6,794 nt of DNA, from the NCBI GenBank assembly GCA_028705545.1, contig JAQWDG010000100.1, positions 1-6,794 of the forward strand, in the 5' to 3' direction. The position numbers were made by a program, and so were the translations under genes. This document shows, piece after piece, positions 1-5,370 of the stretch (position 1 is the stretch's first letter; every line of letters starts with the position of its first letter). The notes under the pieces were generated by a model. That model ran no database searches, had not been told where the DNA came from, and worked only from the letters and a program-made list of their open reading frames with translations. This DNA comes from Methanoregula sp. (GTDB lineage: Archaea; Halobacteriota; Methanomicrobia; Methanomicrobiales; Methanospirillaceae).

Positions 1-311
1 GCCGCAGCCACCAGCCAGACAAGAAATGCCCCGCCAAAACTCGGGACCGCCGGGTAGCGGCCCAGCAGGAATGCGAGCACGGCAAGGAAGAGCAGGGTCG
101 GGAGCGCGAACCAGAACGCACCGATCGTGAGCTCCCGGGCAACGGCCTGCCCGGCCCCGAAATAGACAAAGAGGATGGCAAGCGTGGTGATGATCGGGGC
201 GGCGACAAGGATGGCCCCGTACTTCGGGTTCGCATGCTCCGCAAGGAGAGTCACCCCGACGATAACGCCCCCGCCGACAACAAACTTCAGGGCAAGGTAG
301 AGATAGTCCAT
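1..311 (-). CDS. DUF3147/GlpM-like small membrane protein (C-terminus cut off by the window edge)
   Basis: The reading frame starts at the ATG complementary to 309-311 and stays open for 103 codons to the left edge, so the C-terminus is missing. The product is very hydrophobic, with predicted membrane segments at about residues 4-23, 33-51, 63-83 and from 92 on. A GGG cluster lies near residues 13-15, a charged loop (AEHANPKYG) follows the first segment and an AAPIIT stretch opens the second. This pattern resembles the DUF3147/GlpM family of roughly 110-residue integral membrane proteins, which has no well-defined biochemical role. An AGGA element on the minus strand (complement of 316-319) sits 4 nt before the ATG and supports the start. 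The gene is divergent from ycaO and may share its promoter region. Coding status is fairly sure; the family call is by resemblance only. Confidence 0.7.
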   Translation of the reverse strand, partial: MDYLYLALKFVVGGGVIVGVTLLAEHANPKYGAILVAAPIITTLAILFVYFGAGQAVARELTIGAFWFALPTLLFLAVLAFLLGRYPAVPSFGGAFLVWLVAA

Positions 312-377
312 AATTTCCTGTTGCCGTTATGACGGGAAATACCCGGCCACGACTGCGGCGGTGCCGCCGGATGGACA

Positions 378-385
378 TGTATAAA
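378..385. promoter_or_regulatory. TATA-like box in the divergent intergenic region, possibly bidirectional
   Basis: The plus strand reads TGTATAAA and the minus strand reads TTTATACA, which is close to the archaeal TATA consensus (TTTAWATA). It is the only clear AT-rich box between the two divergent genes. Reading plus, a start site about 25 nt downstream would fall near 403-408 and give ycaO a leader of about 50 nt. Reading minus, it would give the membrane-protein gene a leader of about 40-45 nt. The box is seen directly; its use in either direction is inferred. Confidence 0.4.
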
Positions 386-394
386 CGCGAACAG

Positions 395-408
395 GGTGAA
401 GTTTCACC
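395..408. promoter_or_regulatory. 14-bp inverted repeat GGTGAA-GT-TTCACC, candidate operator
   Basis: Two perfect 6-bp arms (395-400 and 403-408) are separated by 2 bp. The repeat begins about 10 bp after the TATA-like box and covers the position where a ycaO transcript would be expected to start, which suits a dimeric repressor site. Alternatively its right arm could pair in RNA with the ycaO ribosome binding site (445-449). The symmetry is certain; the function is not. Confidence 0.35.
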
Positions 409-420
409 ATAGAAAACAGG

Positions 421-440
421 GTCTCTGCCCCGCCAGAGAC
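421..440 (+). promoter_or_regulatory. Perfect 7-bp stem-loop in the ycaO leader
   Basis: GTCTCTG (421-427) and CAGAGAC (434-440) are exact reverse complements around a 6-nt loop (CCCCGC). The hairpin ends 4 nt before the GGTGA ribosome binding site of ycaO. It is not followed by a T-run, so it does not look like a terminator. It may insulate or tune ribosome access, or be a protein-binding site in DNA or RNA. The pairing is seen directly; the role is inferred. Confidence 0.4.
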
Positions 441-454
441 ACCCGGTGACCACC

Positions 455-1666
455 ATGCAGATCGCGTCCTGCAAGAAGACCTACCGTTACGAGACCCAGC
501 GTGCCGTCCCGCTCGCAGAAACCCTCGCCCGCATCGAACCAAAAGTCCCTGCCGCCGGCATCACCCGGGTAGCAGACATCACCAGCCTCGACCGGATCGG
601 GATCCCGGTCTTCTCCTGCATCCGGCCCACCGCGGAGGACGGGGCAATCACGGTCTACAACGGCAAGGGCGCGACTGTCGAGGAATCGAAGATATCCGGG
701 ATCATGGAGGGGATCGAACGCTATTCGTCCGAGATCCACGACCGGAAGGTCAGGCTCGACACCTACGAAATGATTTCGCGGACTGAAACTGCGGTCGACC
801 CTAGTGACCTCATCCTCCCGGCCGGCACGGACACCGAACATGTCTTTCCCTGGGTCGGGGGCTGGGATATCGCAAACAACGAACCGGTCTTTGTCCCGGC
901 GCAGGCGGTCTTCCACCCGCTCCCGCGAAACTTCCGGCAGATCTTCCGTACCTCGACAAACGGCCTTGCCTCGGGGAACACCAGAGAGGAGGCGATCTTC
1001 CACGCCCTCTGCGAGGTGATCGAACGGGACGCCTGGTCGCTTGTAGAGGCAACACGGGACACCGGCCCGGCGGTTGCAGGCATCGATGACCCGATGCTCG
1101 CGGACATGCAAAAGAAGTTCGCCGACGCACAGGTCGAGGTGATTGTCAGGGACATCACGAGCGATGTCGGCATCCCCACGATGGCAGCGGTGGCAGACGA
1201 TGTGCTCTTAAAAGACCCGGCGCTCCTGACCATCGGGATCGGTACCCATACGAGCGCGAGGATCGCGGTGATGCGGGCGCTCACCGAAGTGGCACAGAGC
1301 CGGCTCACCCAGATCCACGGGGCCCGCGAGGACACGGCAACCGTCGGTCTCAAAAACCGGATGGGCTACGACCGGATGAAGCGGATCAACGGCTACTGGT
1401 TTAAGGACAACGGCACCGTGGATTACCCGACGCTTGCATCGTATGATACCGACGATTTCGCAACCGATATCCAAAACGCCATCGACGCCCTGAAAAAACA
1501 GGGCCTCTCCCGGGTGATCGTGGTGGACCTGACCCGCGAGGAGATCGGAGTGCCGGTGGTCCGGGTCATCGTCCCGGGCCTCGAAGTCTATGCCATGGAC
1601 CCGGAGCGGAGGGGGGAGCGCCTGAAACATGCCAAAAACCATCGTCTTTCTCGGGCCAAGCCTTGA
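455..1666 (+). CDS. ycaO: YcaO-domain ATP-dependent cyclodehydratase/thioamidation enzyme (probably McrA thioglycine formation)
   Basis: YcaO enzymes use ATP to phosphorylate a peptide-backbone amide. In methanogens the TfuA-linked form converts a glycine of methyl-coenzyme M reductase subunit McrA to thioglycine, using a sulfide source. The 403-residue product carries the YcaO ATP-binding signatures: ESKISGIMEGIERYSSE at about residues 77-93 and, at about 168-192, a TNGLASGNTREEAIFHALCEVIERD block with the second ExxER. A QSR...HGARED segment lies near 281-293. The ATG at 455 is preferred because GGTGA at 445-449 sits 5 nt before it; a GTG at 446 would add three residues but overlaps that element. 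The C-terminus ends in a basic tail (about residues 386-403) encoded where the gene overlaps tfuA by 38 nt, and lacks the PxPxP ending of RiPP cyclodehydratases. The direct tfuA neighbour supports the thioamidation role; the McrA substrate is inferred from known methanogen systems. Confidence 0.9.
   Translation: MQIASCKKTYRYETQRAVPLAETLARIEPKVPAAGITRVADITSLDRIGIPVFSCIRPTAEDGAITVYNGKGATVEESKISGIMEGIERYSSEIHDRKVRLDTYEMISRTETAVDPSDLILPAGTDTEHVFPWVGGWDIANNEPVFVPAQAVFHPLPRNFRQIFRTSTNGLASGNTREEAIFHALCEVIERDAWSLVEATRDTGPAVAGIDDPMLADMQKKFADAQVEVIVRDITSDVGIPTMAAVADDVLLKDPALLTIGIGTHTSARIAVMRALTEVAQSRLTQIHGAREDTATVGLKNRMGYDRMKRINGYWFKDNGTVDYPTLASYDTDDFATDIQNAIDALKKQGLSRVIVVDLTREEIGVPVVRVIVPGLEVYAMDPERRGERLKHAKNHRLSRAKP
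1615..1618 (+). promoter_or_regulatory. Ribosome binding site of tfuA inside the 3' end of ycaO
   Basis: A purine-rich stretch at 1603-1618 contains GGAGG (1608-1612) and GGAG (1615-1618), the latter 10 nt before the tfuA ATG at 1629. It fixes the tfuA start within ycaO and indicates that the second cistron has its own initiation signal in addition to any translational coupling. Confidence 0.6.
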
Positions 1667-2267
1667 CCGGGCTGTGGCAGAAAAGATTCTCGCAGCAGAG
1701 TACCGGCCGCCGGCAAAACGGGGAGATATCCTGCGTGCCGCTGCCGACGGTGCGGAGATCATCGTCCTCATCGACGGGGTCTTCCACCAGGAGGCGGCCG
1801 TTGCCCACCGCGAGGTTCTTGCGGCCGTAAAACAGGGTATCACGGTTGTCGGGGCATCGAGCATGGGGGCGCTCCGGGCAGCCGAACTCTACACGCTCGG
1901 GATGACCGGCATCGGGAAGATCTTCGGGCTCTACCGGGACGGGAAACTCGTCTCCGACGACGAAGTGGCGCTCGTCTTTGACCCAGGGTCGGGGATCGCC
2001 CTTTCCGAACCGCTCATCAACATCCGCTGCACCTTACACAAGGCCGAAGCAGCAGGTATCATCACGGCAGCCGACAACGCGGTCCTGCTTGCCGCGGCAA
2101 AATCGGTCTTCTACCCGCAGCGGACCTACAAAAAGATCGCCGCTGCCGCAGGGGATGCCCTCGATGCCGCGACAAAAGAGCGGTTCCTTCTGTTTGCCGC
2201 AACAAGCCCTGCCGACCAGAAGAAAGAGGATGCAATAGCAGCGCTGGAGTATGTCCGGAACCTTTGA
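1629..2267 (+). CDS. tfuA: TfuA-like protein, partner of YcaO in thioamide formation
   Basis: TfuA proteins accompany YcaO in thioamide synthesis. In bacterial thioamidated-peptide pathways TfuA is reported to release sulfur from a thiocarboxylated carrier protein, and in methanogens the pair is needed for McrA thioglycine. The 212-residue product starts with the family's N-terminal strand (KTIVFLGPSL) and carries the core GITVVGASSMGALRAAEL at about residues 70-87, followed by GMTGIGKIF, YRDG and DDEVAL. The C-terminal part is alanine-rich and helical in appearance. Length fits TfuA-core proteins (about 200-250 residues). It overlaps ycaO by 38 nt in another frame and has a strong purine-rich ribosome binding site, so the two are surely co-transcribed. 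The family call is secure; sulfur delivery to McrA is by analogy. Confidence 0.88.
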   Translation: MPKTIVFLGPSLDRAVAEKILAAEYRPPAKRGDILRAAADGAEIIVLIDGVFHQEAAVAHREVLAAVKQGITVVGASSMGALRAAELYTLGMTGIGKIFGLYRDGKLVSDDEVALVFDPGSGIALSEPLINIRCTLHKAEAAGIITAADNAVLLAAAKSVFYPQRTYKKIAAAAGDALDAATKERFLLFAATSPADQKKEDAIAALEYVRNL

Positions 2268-2273
2268 GAGAAC

Positions 2274-2292
2274 AACCGGATAATCCGGTTTT
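2274..2292 (+). terminator. Hairpin plus T-run after tfuA
   Basis: AACCGG (2274-2279) and CCGGTT (2285-2290) form a 6-bp stem with a 5-nt loop, and the stem runs into TTTT at 2289-2292. It begins 7 nt after the tfuA stop and precedes a gene with its own apparent promoter. Archaea terminate mainly at T-runs, and this one is short, so efficiency is uncertain. Confidence 0.45.
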
Positions 2293-2326
2293 CATCCGGC
2301 CATCCCCTGCCGCTGACACAAAAGCG

Positions 2327-2333
2327 CTATTAC
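2327..2333 (+). promoter_or_regulatory. Weak TATA-like element before the YhhQ-family gene
   Basis: CTATTAC lies about 24-30 nt upstream of the ATG at 2357, where a TATA box would sit for a leaderless transcript. No Shine-Dalgarno match is visible directly before that ATG (CAATGTATCGTAG), which fits leaderless initiation. The element is a poor match to the consensus. Confidence 0.25.
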
Positions 2334-2356
2334 CCTCCCCTGTCAATGTATCGTAG

Positions 2357-3115
2357 ATGCTTTTCTGGATTCTCTGGATAGCCAGCCTCACCATCGTGAC
2401 CTGGGTATCCGTCAGGATCGTGAAAAAATACCCGCAGTACGGTTTTGCCGCCCTCACCGGGTTCTACATTGTTTACCTTGCCGCCGTCCAGATCATTGCC
2501 ACCCGGCTCATCACGTTCAACCTCGGGCCCTACATCTTTTACGCACCAGCCTCCGTCATCATCTATCCTTTCGTAGCCCAGGTCATCGACATGATAAACG
2601 AGGTGTACGGGCAGAAGATGACGCATGTCGCAATCGCAATTGCGTTTGCCACCCAGGTGATCCTCGTTATTCTCTTTTTGATGGCAGACACCCTCACCCC
2701 GGCGCCGTTCTACACCCTCGACCCCGCATGGCAGGAGATATTCGGGATGAGCTTTCGGATCATCCTTGCAAGCTGGGTCTCGTTTTTGGTCTGCTCGAAT
2801 ATCGATGCCGTTGTCTTTGCAAAGATCAAGCAGCGCTACCTCAAAAAAGAGACGGACTTCCGGCACCACGGCATGCTCAACCCGTATGTCTGGCTCCGCT
2901 CCAGCGCGAGCGACGCCCTCGACCTCACGCTCGATTCCGTGATCTTTGTCACCATCGCGTACCTGGGGATTATGCCCGTCCTGCCCCTCATTCTCGGGCA
3001 GATCGTAAGCAAGAACATCATCGGCTTCATCGACAATCCGTGGTTTGTCTGGTACAAGCACCTGCTAAAGGATAAAAACGGTACCGGGACACCTTCGGAC
3101 CCGGTGCAGGGATAA
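2357..3115 (+). CDS. yhhQ: YhhQ/VUT-family transporter, probably for queuosine/archaeosine precursors
   Basis: The VUT family (formerly DUF165) imports 7-deazaguanine precursors such as preQ0 or preQ1 across the cytoplasmic membrane; in archaea the likely use is archaeosine in tRNA. The 252-residue product has about six or seven hydrophobic segments (near residues 3-18, 32-50, 58-76, 91-110, 132-148, 195-215 and 208-226). It shows the family's charged motifs: D78-x-INEVYG at about 78-85, the R134...ASW...SN-x-D150 segment and W179-LRSSASDALDLTLDS ending near residue 194. The tail after about 235 is polar and cytoplasmic-looking. No ribosome binding site is seen, so translation may be leaderless. 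It lies 89 nt after tfuA with a possible terminator between, so it is probably a separate unit. The substrate is inferred from the family; I see no archaeosine gene here. Confidence 0.82.
   Translation: MLFWILWIASLTIVTWVSVRIVKKYPQYGFAALTGFYIVYLAAVQIIATRLITFNLGPYIFYAPASVIIYPFVAQVIDMINEVYGQKMTHVAIAIAFATQVILVILFLMADTLTPAPFYTLDPAWQEIFGMSFRIILASWVSFLVCSNIDAVVFAKIKQRYLKKETDFRHHGMLNPYVWLRSSASDALDLTLDSVIFVTIAYLGIMPVLPLILGQIVSKNIIGFIDNPWFVWYKHLLKDKNGTGTPSDPVQG
3081..3107 (+). other. Stem-loop across the last codons of the YhhQ-family gene
   Basis: GTACCGGG (3081-3088) pairs with CCCGGTGC (3100-3107) over 8 bp including one G-U, with an 11-nt loop. It covers the Gly/Thr/Pro-rich end of the protein and stops 5 nt before the TAA. 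No T-run follows, so it is more likely an mRNA 3' structure than a terminator, and could also arise by chance in GC-rich DNA. Confidence 0.25.
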
Positions 3116-3196
3116 ACACCGACCGATATCCGGACGATTGGGTTTGGTGTACTACCCGCTGCGGAAAAGACCTTGGAATGGTCCCTGTTTTGTGGG

Positions 3197-3210
3197 AAAA
3201 AAGAAAATTT
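3197..3210 (-). terminator. Oligo-T terminator of the minus-strand cluster
   Basis: Read on the minus strand, the first bases after the lipid-synthase stop codon contain TTTT then TTTTTT separated by one C. Archaeal RNA polymerase terminates at such T-runs without needing a hairpin. The position, 3-16 nt past the stop at the convergent junction, fits. The plus-strand gene has only a short TTTT at 3188-3191 in the same 97-bp gap. Confidence 0.5.
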
Positions 3211-3212
3211 GA

Positions 3213-3809
3213 TTATTCCAGCTTGAGCCACACATATGCGAACCGCTGGAACGCGGTCACATGGCCGAAGACCCCGAAGAGGAGAAGGAGCCAGCCCAGC
3301 AGGTTCAGGCCGTAGATCGTTTGGGGGTAGAGGATGAATACGATCCCGACCACCATGATGAGCACGAGCCGGTCTGCCCGGCCGAGCACACCGCCGTAGT
3401 ACCGGCCCACGCCAACGGCCTGCGCCTGCGTGCCCAGGTACGAGGACATCAGGACACCGGTGAGGGCGAGCACCCCGATCGGCCAGGGCACGAGACCGCT
3501 TGCGAAGATCCCGGTGATAATGAAGATATCCGCGTACCGGTCCACTGCATGGTCGAGGAAATCGCCCCGCAGGCTCTGGCTTTTTGTCTCCCGGGCGACC
3601 GCCCCGTCCATTGCATCGAAGAAGGCATTGGCGGCCACCGCAAGGACCGCCCAGACCGTCATCTGCAAAAAGAAGAGGATACCGGCAACAAGCGATGCAA
3701 GAAGCGCGGCGATTGTCAGGAGGTTGGGGGTGATCTTCCAGCGGATGGCGCAGCGGACAAGCGGGTCGAAATAGACCTTGACATGGGGGCGGAACTGGTC
3801 GAGCGTCAT
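3213..3809 (-). CDS. CDP-alcohol phosphatidyltransferase, probably archaetidylinositol phosphate synthase
   Basis: This membrane enzyme family swaps the CMP of a CDP-linked lipid for an alcohol. In methanogens the close homologue joins CDP-archaeol to inositol-3-phosphate, giving archaetidylinositol phosphate. The 198-residue product carries the complete signature D-x2-DG-x2-AR-x8-G-x3-D-x3-D at residues 65-90, with D65, D68, D86 and D90 as the metal-binding and catalytic acids. Hydrophobic segments lie near 29-48, 50-66, 94-113, 145-162 and 167-185, matching the six-helix fold with an amphipathic N-terminus. The ATG at 3809-3807 is preceded by GAGGT (complement of 3816-3820) at 6 nt, and overlaps the kinase stop by 4 nt (ATGA), so the two are probably translationally coupled. 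Family is certain. Specificity for inositol phosphate, rather than glycerol or serine, is inferred from length and resemblance to methanogen enzymes. Confidence 0.85.
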   Translation of the reverse strand: MTLDQFRPHVKVYFDPLVRCAIRWKITPNLLTIAALLASLVAGILFFLQMTVWAVLAVAANAFFDAMDGAVARETKSQSLRGDFLDHAVDRYADIFIITGIFASGLVPWPIGVLALTGVLMSSYLGTQAQAVGVGRYYGGVLGRADRLVLIMVVGIVFILYPQTIYGLNLLGWLLLLFGVFGHVTAFQRFAYVWLKLE

Positions 3810-4318
3810 GGAGTTACCTCGACAAACGCAGACCAGTCGATCGACCCGAACGATGCCGGGATCTCACCGGAGAAGAACTGCTCGATTGCATCGGCGCAGG
3901 CCTCCAGGCTCATGCCGGTGGTATCGATCTCGAGGATCTCCTCCGGCCCGTACTCCGCCACGGTCTCGATCAGGCAGACATCGAGTGCTTCGGCATCCCG
4001 GTTCTCCCCGATCTTCTCCTTTGAATACCCCCGGGCGGCAAGCCGCTTTTCAAGCTCGTCGGGCCGCAGCCGGAGCACGACCATTCGCTCGCAGGGAAGC
4101 AGGTGGGCGAAATGTCCCTCGACAAAACCATCGAAGGGCACGAACTCGTCAGCCATCTTATCGGTGTCGATGACCCGGGTGTCGCGGTTTGGGTCATTCC
4201 CGAGTGCATAGGGCCCCACGATATCGGTGATATGGACCACGGCATGGCCGCGGCGGGCAAGCTCCTCTGCAACCGTCGACTTTCCCGTCCCCGGCGTCCC
4301 GGTGATCCCGCACATCAT
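3806..4318 (-). CDS. AK6/Fap7-type adenylate kinase (NMP kinase)
   Basis: The product resembles the archaeal members of the AK6/Fap7/hCINAP family, small P-loop enzymes with adenylate kinase and ATPase activity that are linked to small-subunit rRNA maturation. Visible in the 170 residues are the P-loop GTPGTGKST (7-15), a T-D-x-V segment at 31-34, an aspartate-rich strand RVIDTDKM (48-55), the strand VVLRLRPDELEKRLAARGYS (80-99) and the LID-like KEKIGEN-x2-AEALDV (100-114). The start is set at the ATG at 4318-4316, which overlaps the hisC stop as ATGA and has GGGAG about 11 nt upstream; the next codon is also ATG. An upstream in-frame ATG at 4414 would add 32 residues lying wholly inside hisC and is unlikely. 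It sits between hisC and the lipid synthase in an apparent operon, which gives no direct clue to its role. Confidence 0.85.
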   Translation of the reverse strand: MMCGITGTPGTGKSTVAEELARRGHAVVHITDIVGPYALGNDPNRDTRVIDTDKMADEFVPFDGFVEGHFAHLLPCERMVVLRLRPDELEKRLAARGYSKEKIGENRDAEALDVCLIETVAEYGPEEILEIDTTGMSLEACADAIEQFFSGEIPASFGSIDWSAFVEVTP

Positions 4319-5370
4319 AGGGCGTTTAACTCCCGGACCAGCCGTTCGTTCTCCCAAGTATCCCCGATACTCACCCGGATATAATGATCGGCAAGACCCG
4401 TAAAACTTCTGCACGAGCGCACGAGCACGTTCTTTTCGGCAAGCTTTTCCACGACATCGTCGCTCTTGTGCGGCGCCACATCGATCATGACAAAGTTTGC
4501 ATCCGATGGCAGCACGGGATACTTCAGTTCCTGTGCGAACCGCCCCCGCCAGGCCGTTACCTGCGTGACATACCGGGCCACATGCTCACGGTCAGAGAGG
4601 GCCGCTGCTGCCGCTGCTGCCGAGACCGCGTTCACGGTAAACGGCGTTCCCGCCCGGGTATAATACGGCTGGAGCCAGGCCGGGACAAACGCGTACCCGA
4701 TCCGGAGGCCGGCAAGCGAGTACACTTTCGAGAACGTCCGGCCGATGACGAGGTTCTCGTACTTCTTCAGTAAGGGGAGGTAGTCGATCCCCGAGAACTC
4801 GACGTACGCGTTGTCCAGGAAGAGGACACCGTCGATCCCGCCAAGCACCCGTTCCACGTCACCGGTGCTGGTGGCATTCCCGGTCGGGTTGTTCGGGGTG
4901 CAGAGCACCACGATCTTCGCGCCTTTCGCAGCCCTGATGAGCGCATCCGTGTCCACCGAGAAGTCCGCCCGGCGCGGGACAGCGACGACCTTTGCTCCCT
5001 GGGCCTGTGCGGCAAGCCCGTAGAAGGAGAACGTCGGCGTCGAGATGACAACGGTGTCCCCGGGGTCGACGAGCGTCCGCATCAGGGTCTCGATCACCCC
5101 GTCCATACCGACCCCGGCGACAAAGGTATAGTCCCCGTAGTGCGCCTTTAAGGCCGATACGAGCACGTCCACCCGCTCGTCGGGGTAACGGTTCGCAAAG
5201 AGAACCGCTTCCTGCGCTGCCTTTACCGCTGCCGGCGACGGACCTTCGGGGTTCTCGTTGCTGGCAAGGCGGGCGATACGCTCATCGCCCGCACCGTGTG
5301 TACGGCTTCCCGCCTTCTTTGCGAAAACATATCCGCCCTGCTTATAGCACGACCTTACCAAGCGCTCCAT
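4315..5370 (-). CDS. hisC: Histidinol-phosphate aminotransferase
   Basis: HisC is a class I/II PLP-dependent aminotransferase that converts imidazole-acetol phosphate to histidinol phosphate with glutamate as donor, late in histidine synthesis. The 351 residues match the usual family length and show ASNENPEGPSP (36-46), the PTFSFYG segment (112-118), TPNNPTGN (158-165), D186-NAY189, the PLP-lysine motif RTFSK215-VYSLAGLRIGY (211-226) and the C-terminal YIRVSIG (330-336) with a substrate-carboxylate arginine at about R332. The ATG at 5370-5368 keeps the conserved N-terminal LVRSCYKQGGYVF; AAGGTGAT (complement of 5373-5380) lies only 2 nt before it, a close but near-perfect ribosome binding site. 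The gene overlaps argD by 29 nt. No other his gene is in the window. Confidence 0.92.
   Translation of the reverse strand: MERLVRSCYKQGGYVFAKKAGSRTHGAGDERIARLASNENPEGPSPAAVKAAQEAVLFANRYPDERVDVLVSALKAHYGDYTFVAGVGMDGVIETLMRTLVDPGDTVVISTPTFSFYGLAAQAQGAKVVAVPRRADFSVDTDALIRAAKGAKIVVLCTPNNPTGNATSTGDVERVLGGIDGVLFLDNAYVEFSGIDYLPLLKKYENLVIGRTFSKVYSLAGLRIGYAFVPAWLQPYYTRAGTPFTVNAVSAAAAAAALSDREHVARYVTQVTAWRGRFAQELKYPVLPSDANFVMIDVAPHKSDDVVEKLAEKNVLVRSCRSFTGLADHYIRVSIGDTWENERLVRELNAL

Noticed and set aside
333..367. Small inverted repeats CGGG-AAATA-CCCG (333-345) and GCGGC-GGT-GCCGC (355-367)
   Set aside because: Stems of 4-5 bp in GC-rich intergenic DNA are expected by chance and have no clear position relative to a start or stop.
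446..454. GTG at 446 as the ycaO start
   Set aside because: The GTG overlaps the GGTGA element that is well placed to serve the ATG at 455; it adds only three residues, so it cannot be fully excluded.
404..1353. Long minus-strand open frames (235, 196 and 106 codons) opposite ycaO
   Set aside because: They lie entirely within or opposite the YcaO coding frame, have Arg/Pro/Gly- or Ser-rich low-complexity translations with no recognisable family, and are expected shadows in GC-rich DNA.
2330..3061. A 243-codon minus-strand open frame opposite the YhhQ-family gene
   Set aside because: The product is an Asp/Gly/Val-rich hydrophilic mirror of a membrane protein; the plus strand has clear family motifs and membrane segments.
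3261..4211. A 316-codon plus-strand open frame opposite the lipid synthase and the kinase
   Set aside because: The translation is a charged, compositionally biased string with no family resemblance, while the minus strand carries complete CDP-alcohol transferase and P-loop motifs.
4319..4414. An N-terminal extension of the kinase starting at the ATG at 4414
   Set aside because: The extra 32 residues are wholly inside hisC and precede the P-loop strand, which normally sits at the very N-terminus in this family; the ATGA junction at 4318 is the better start.
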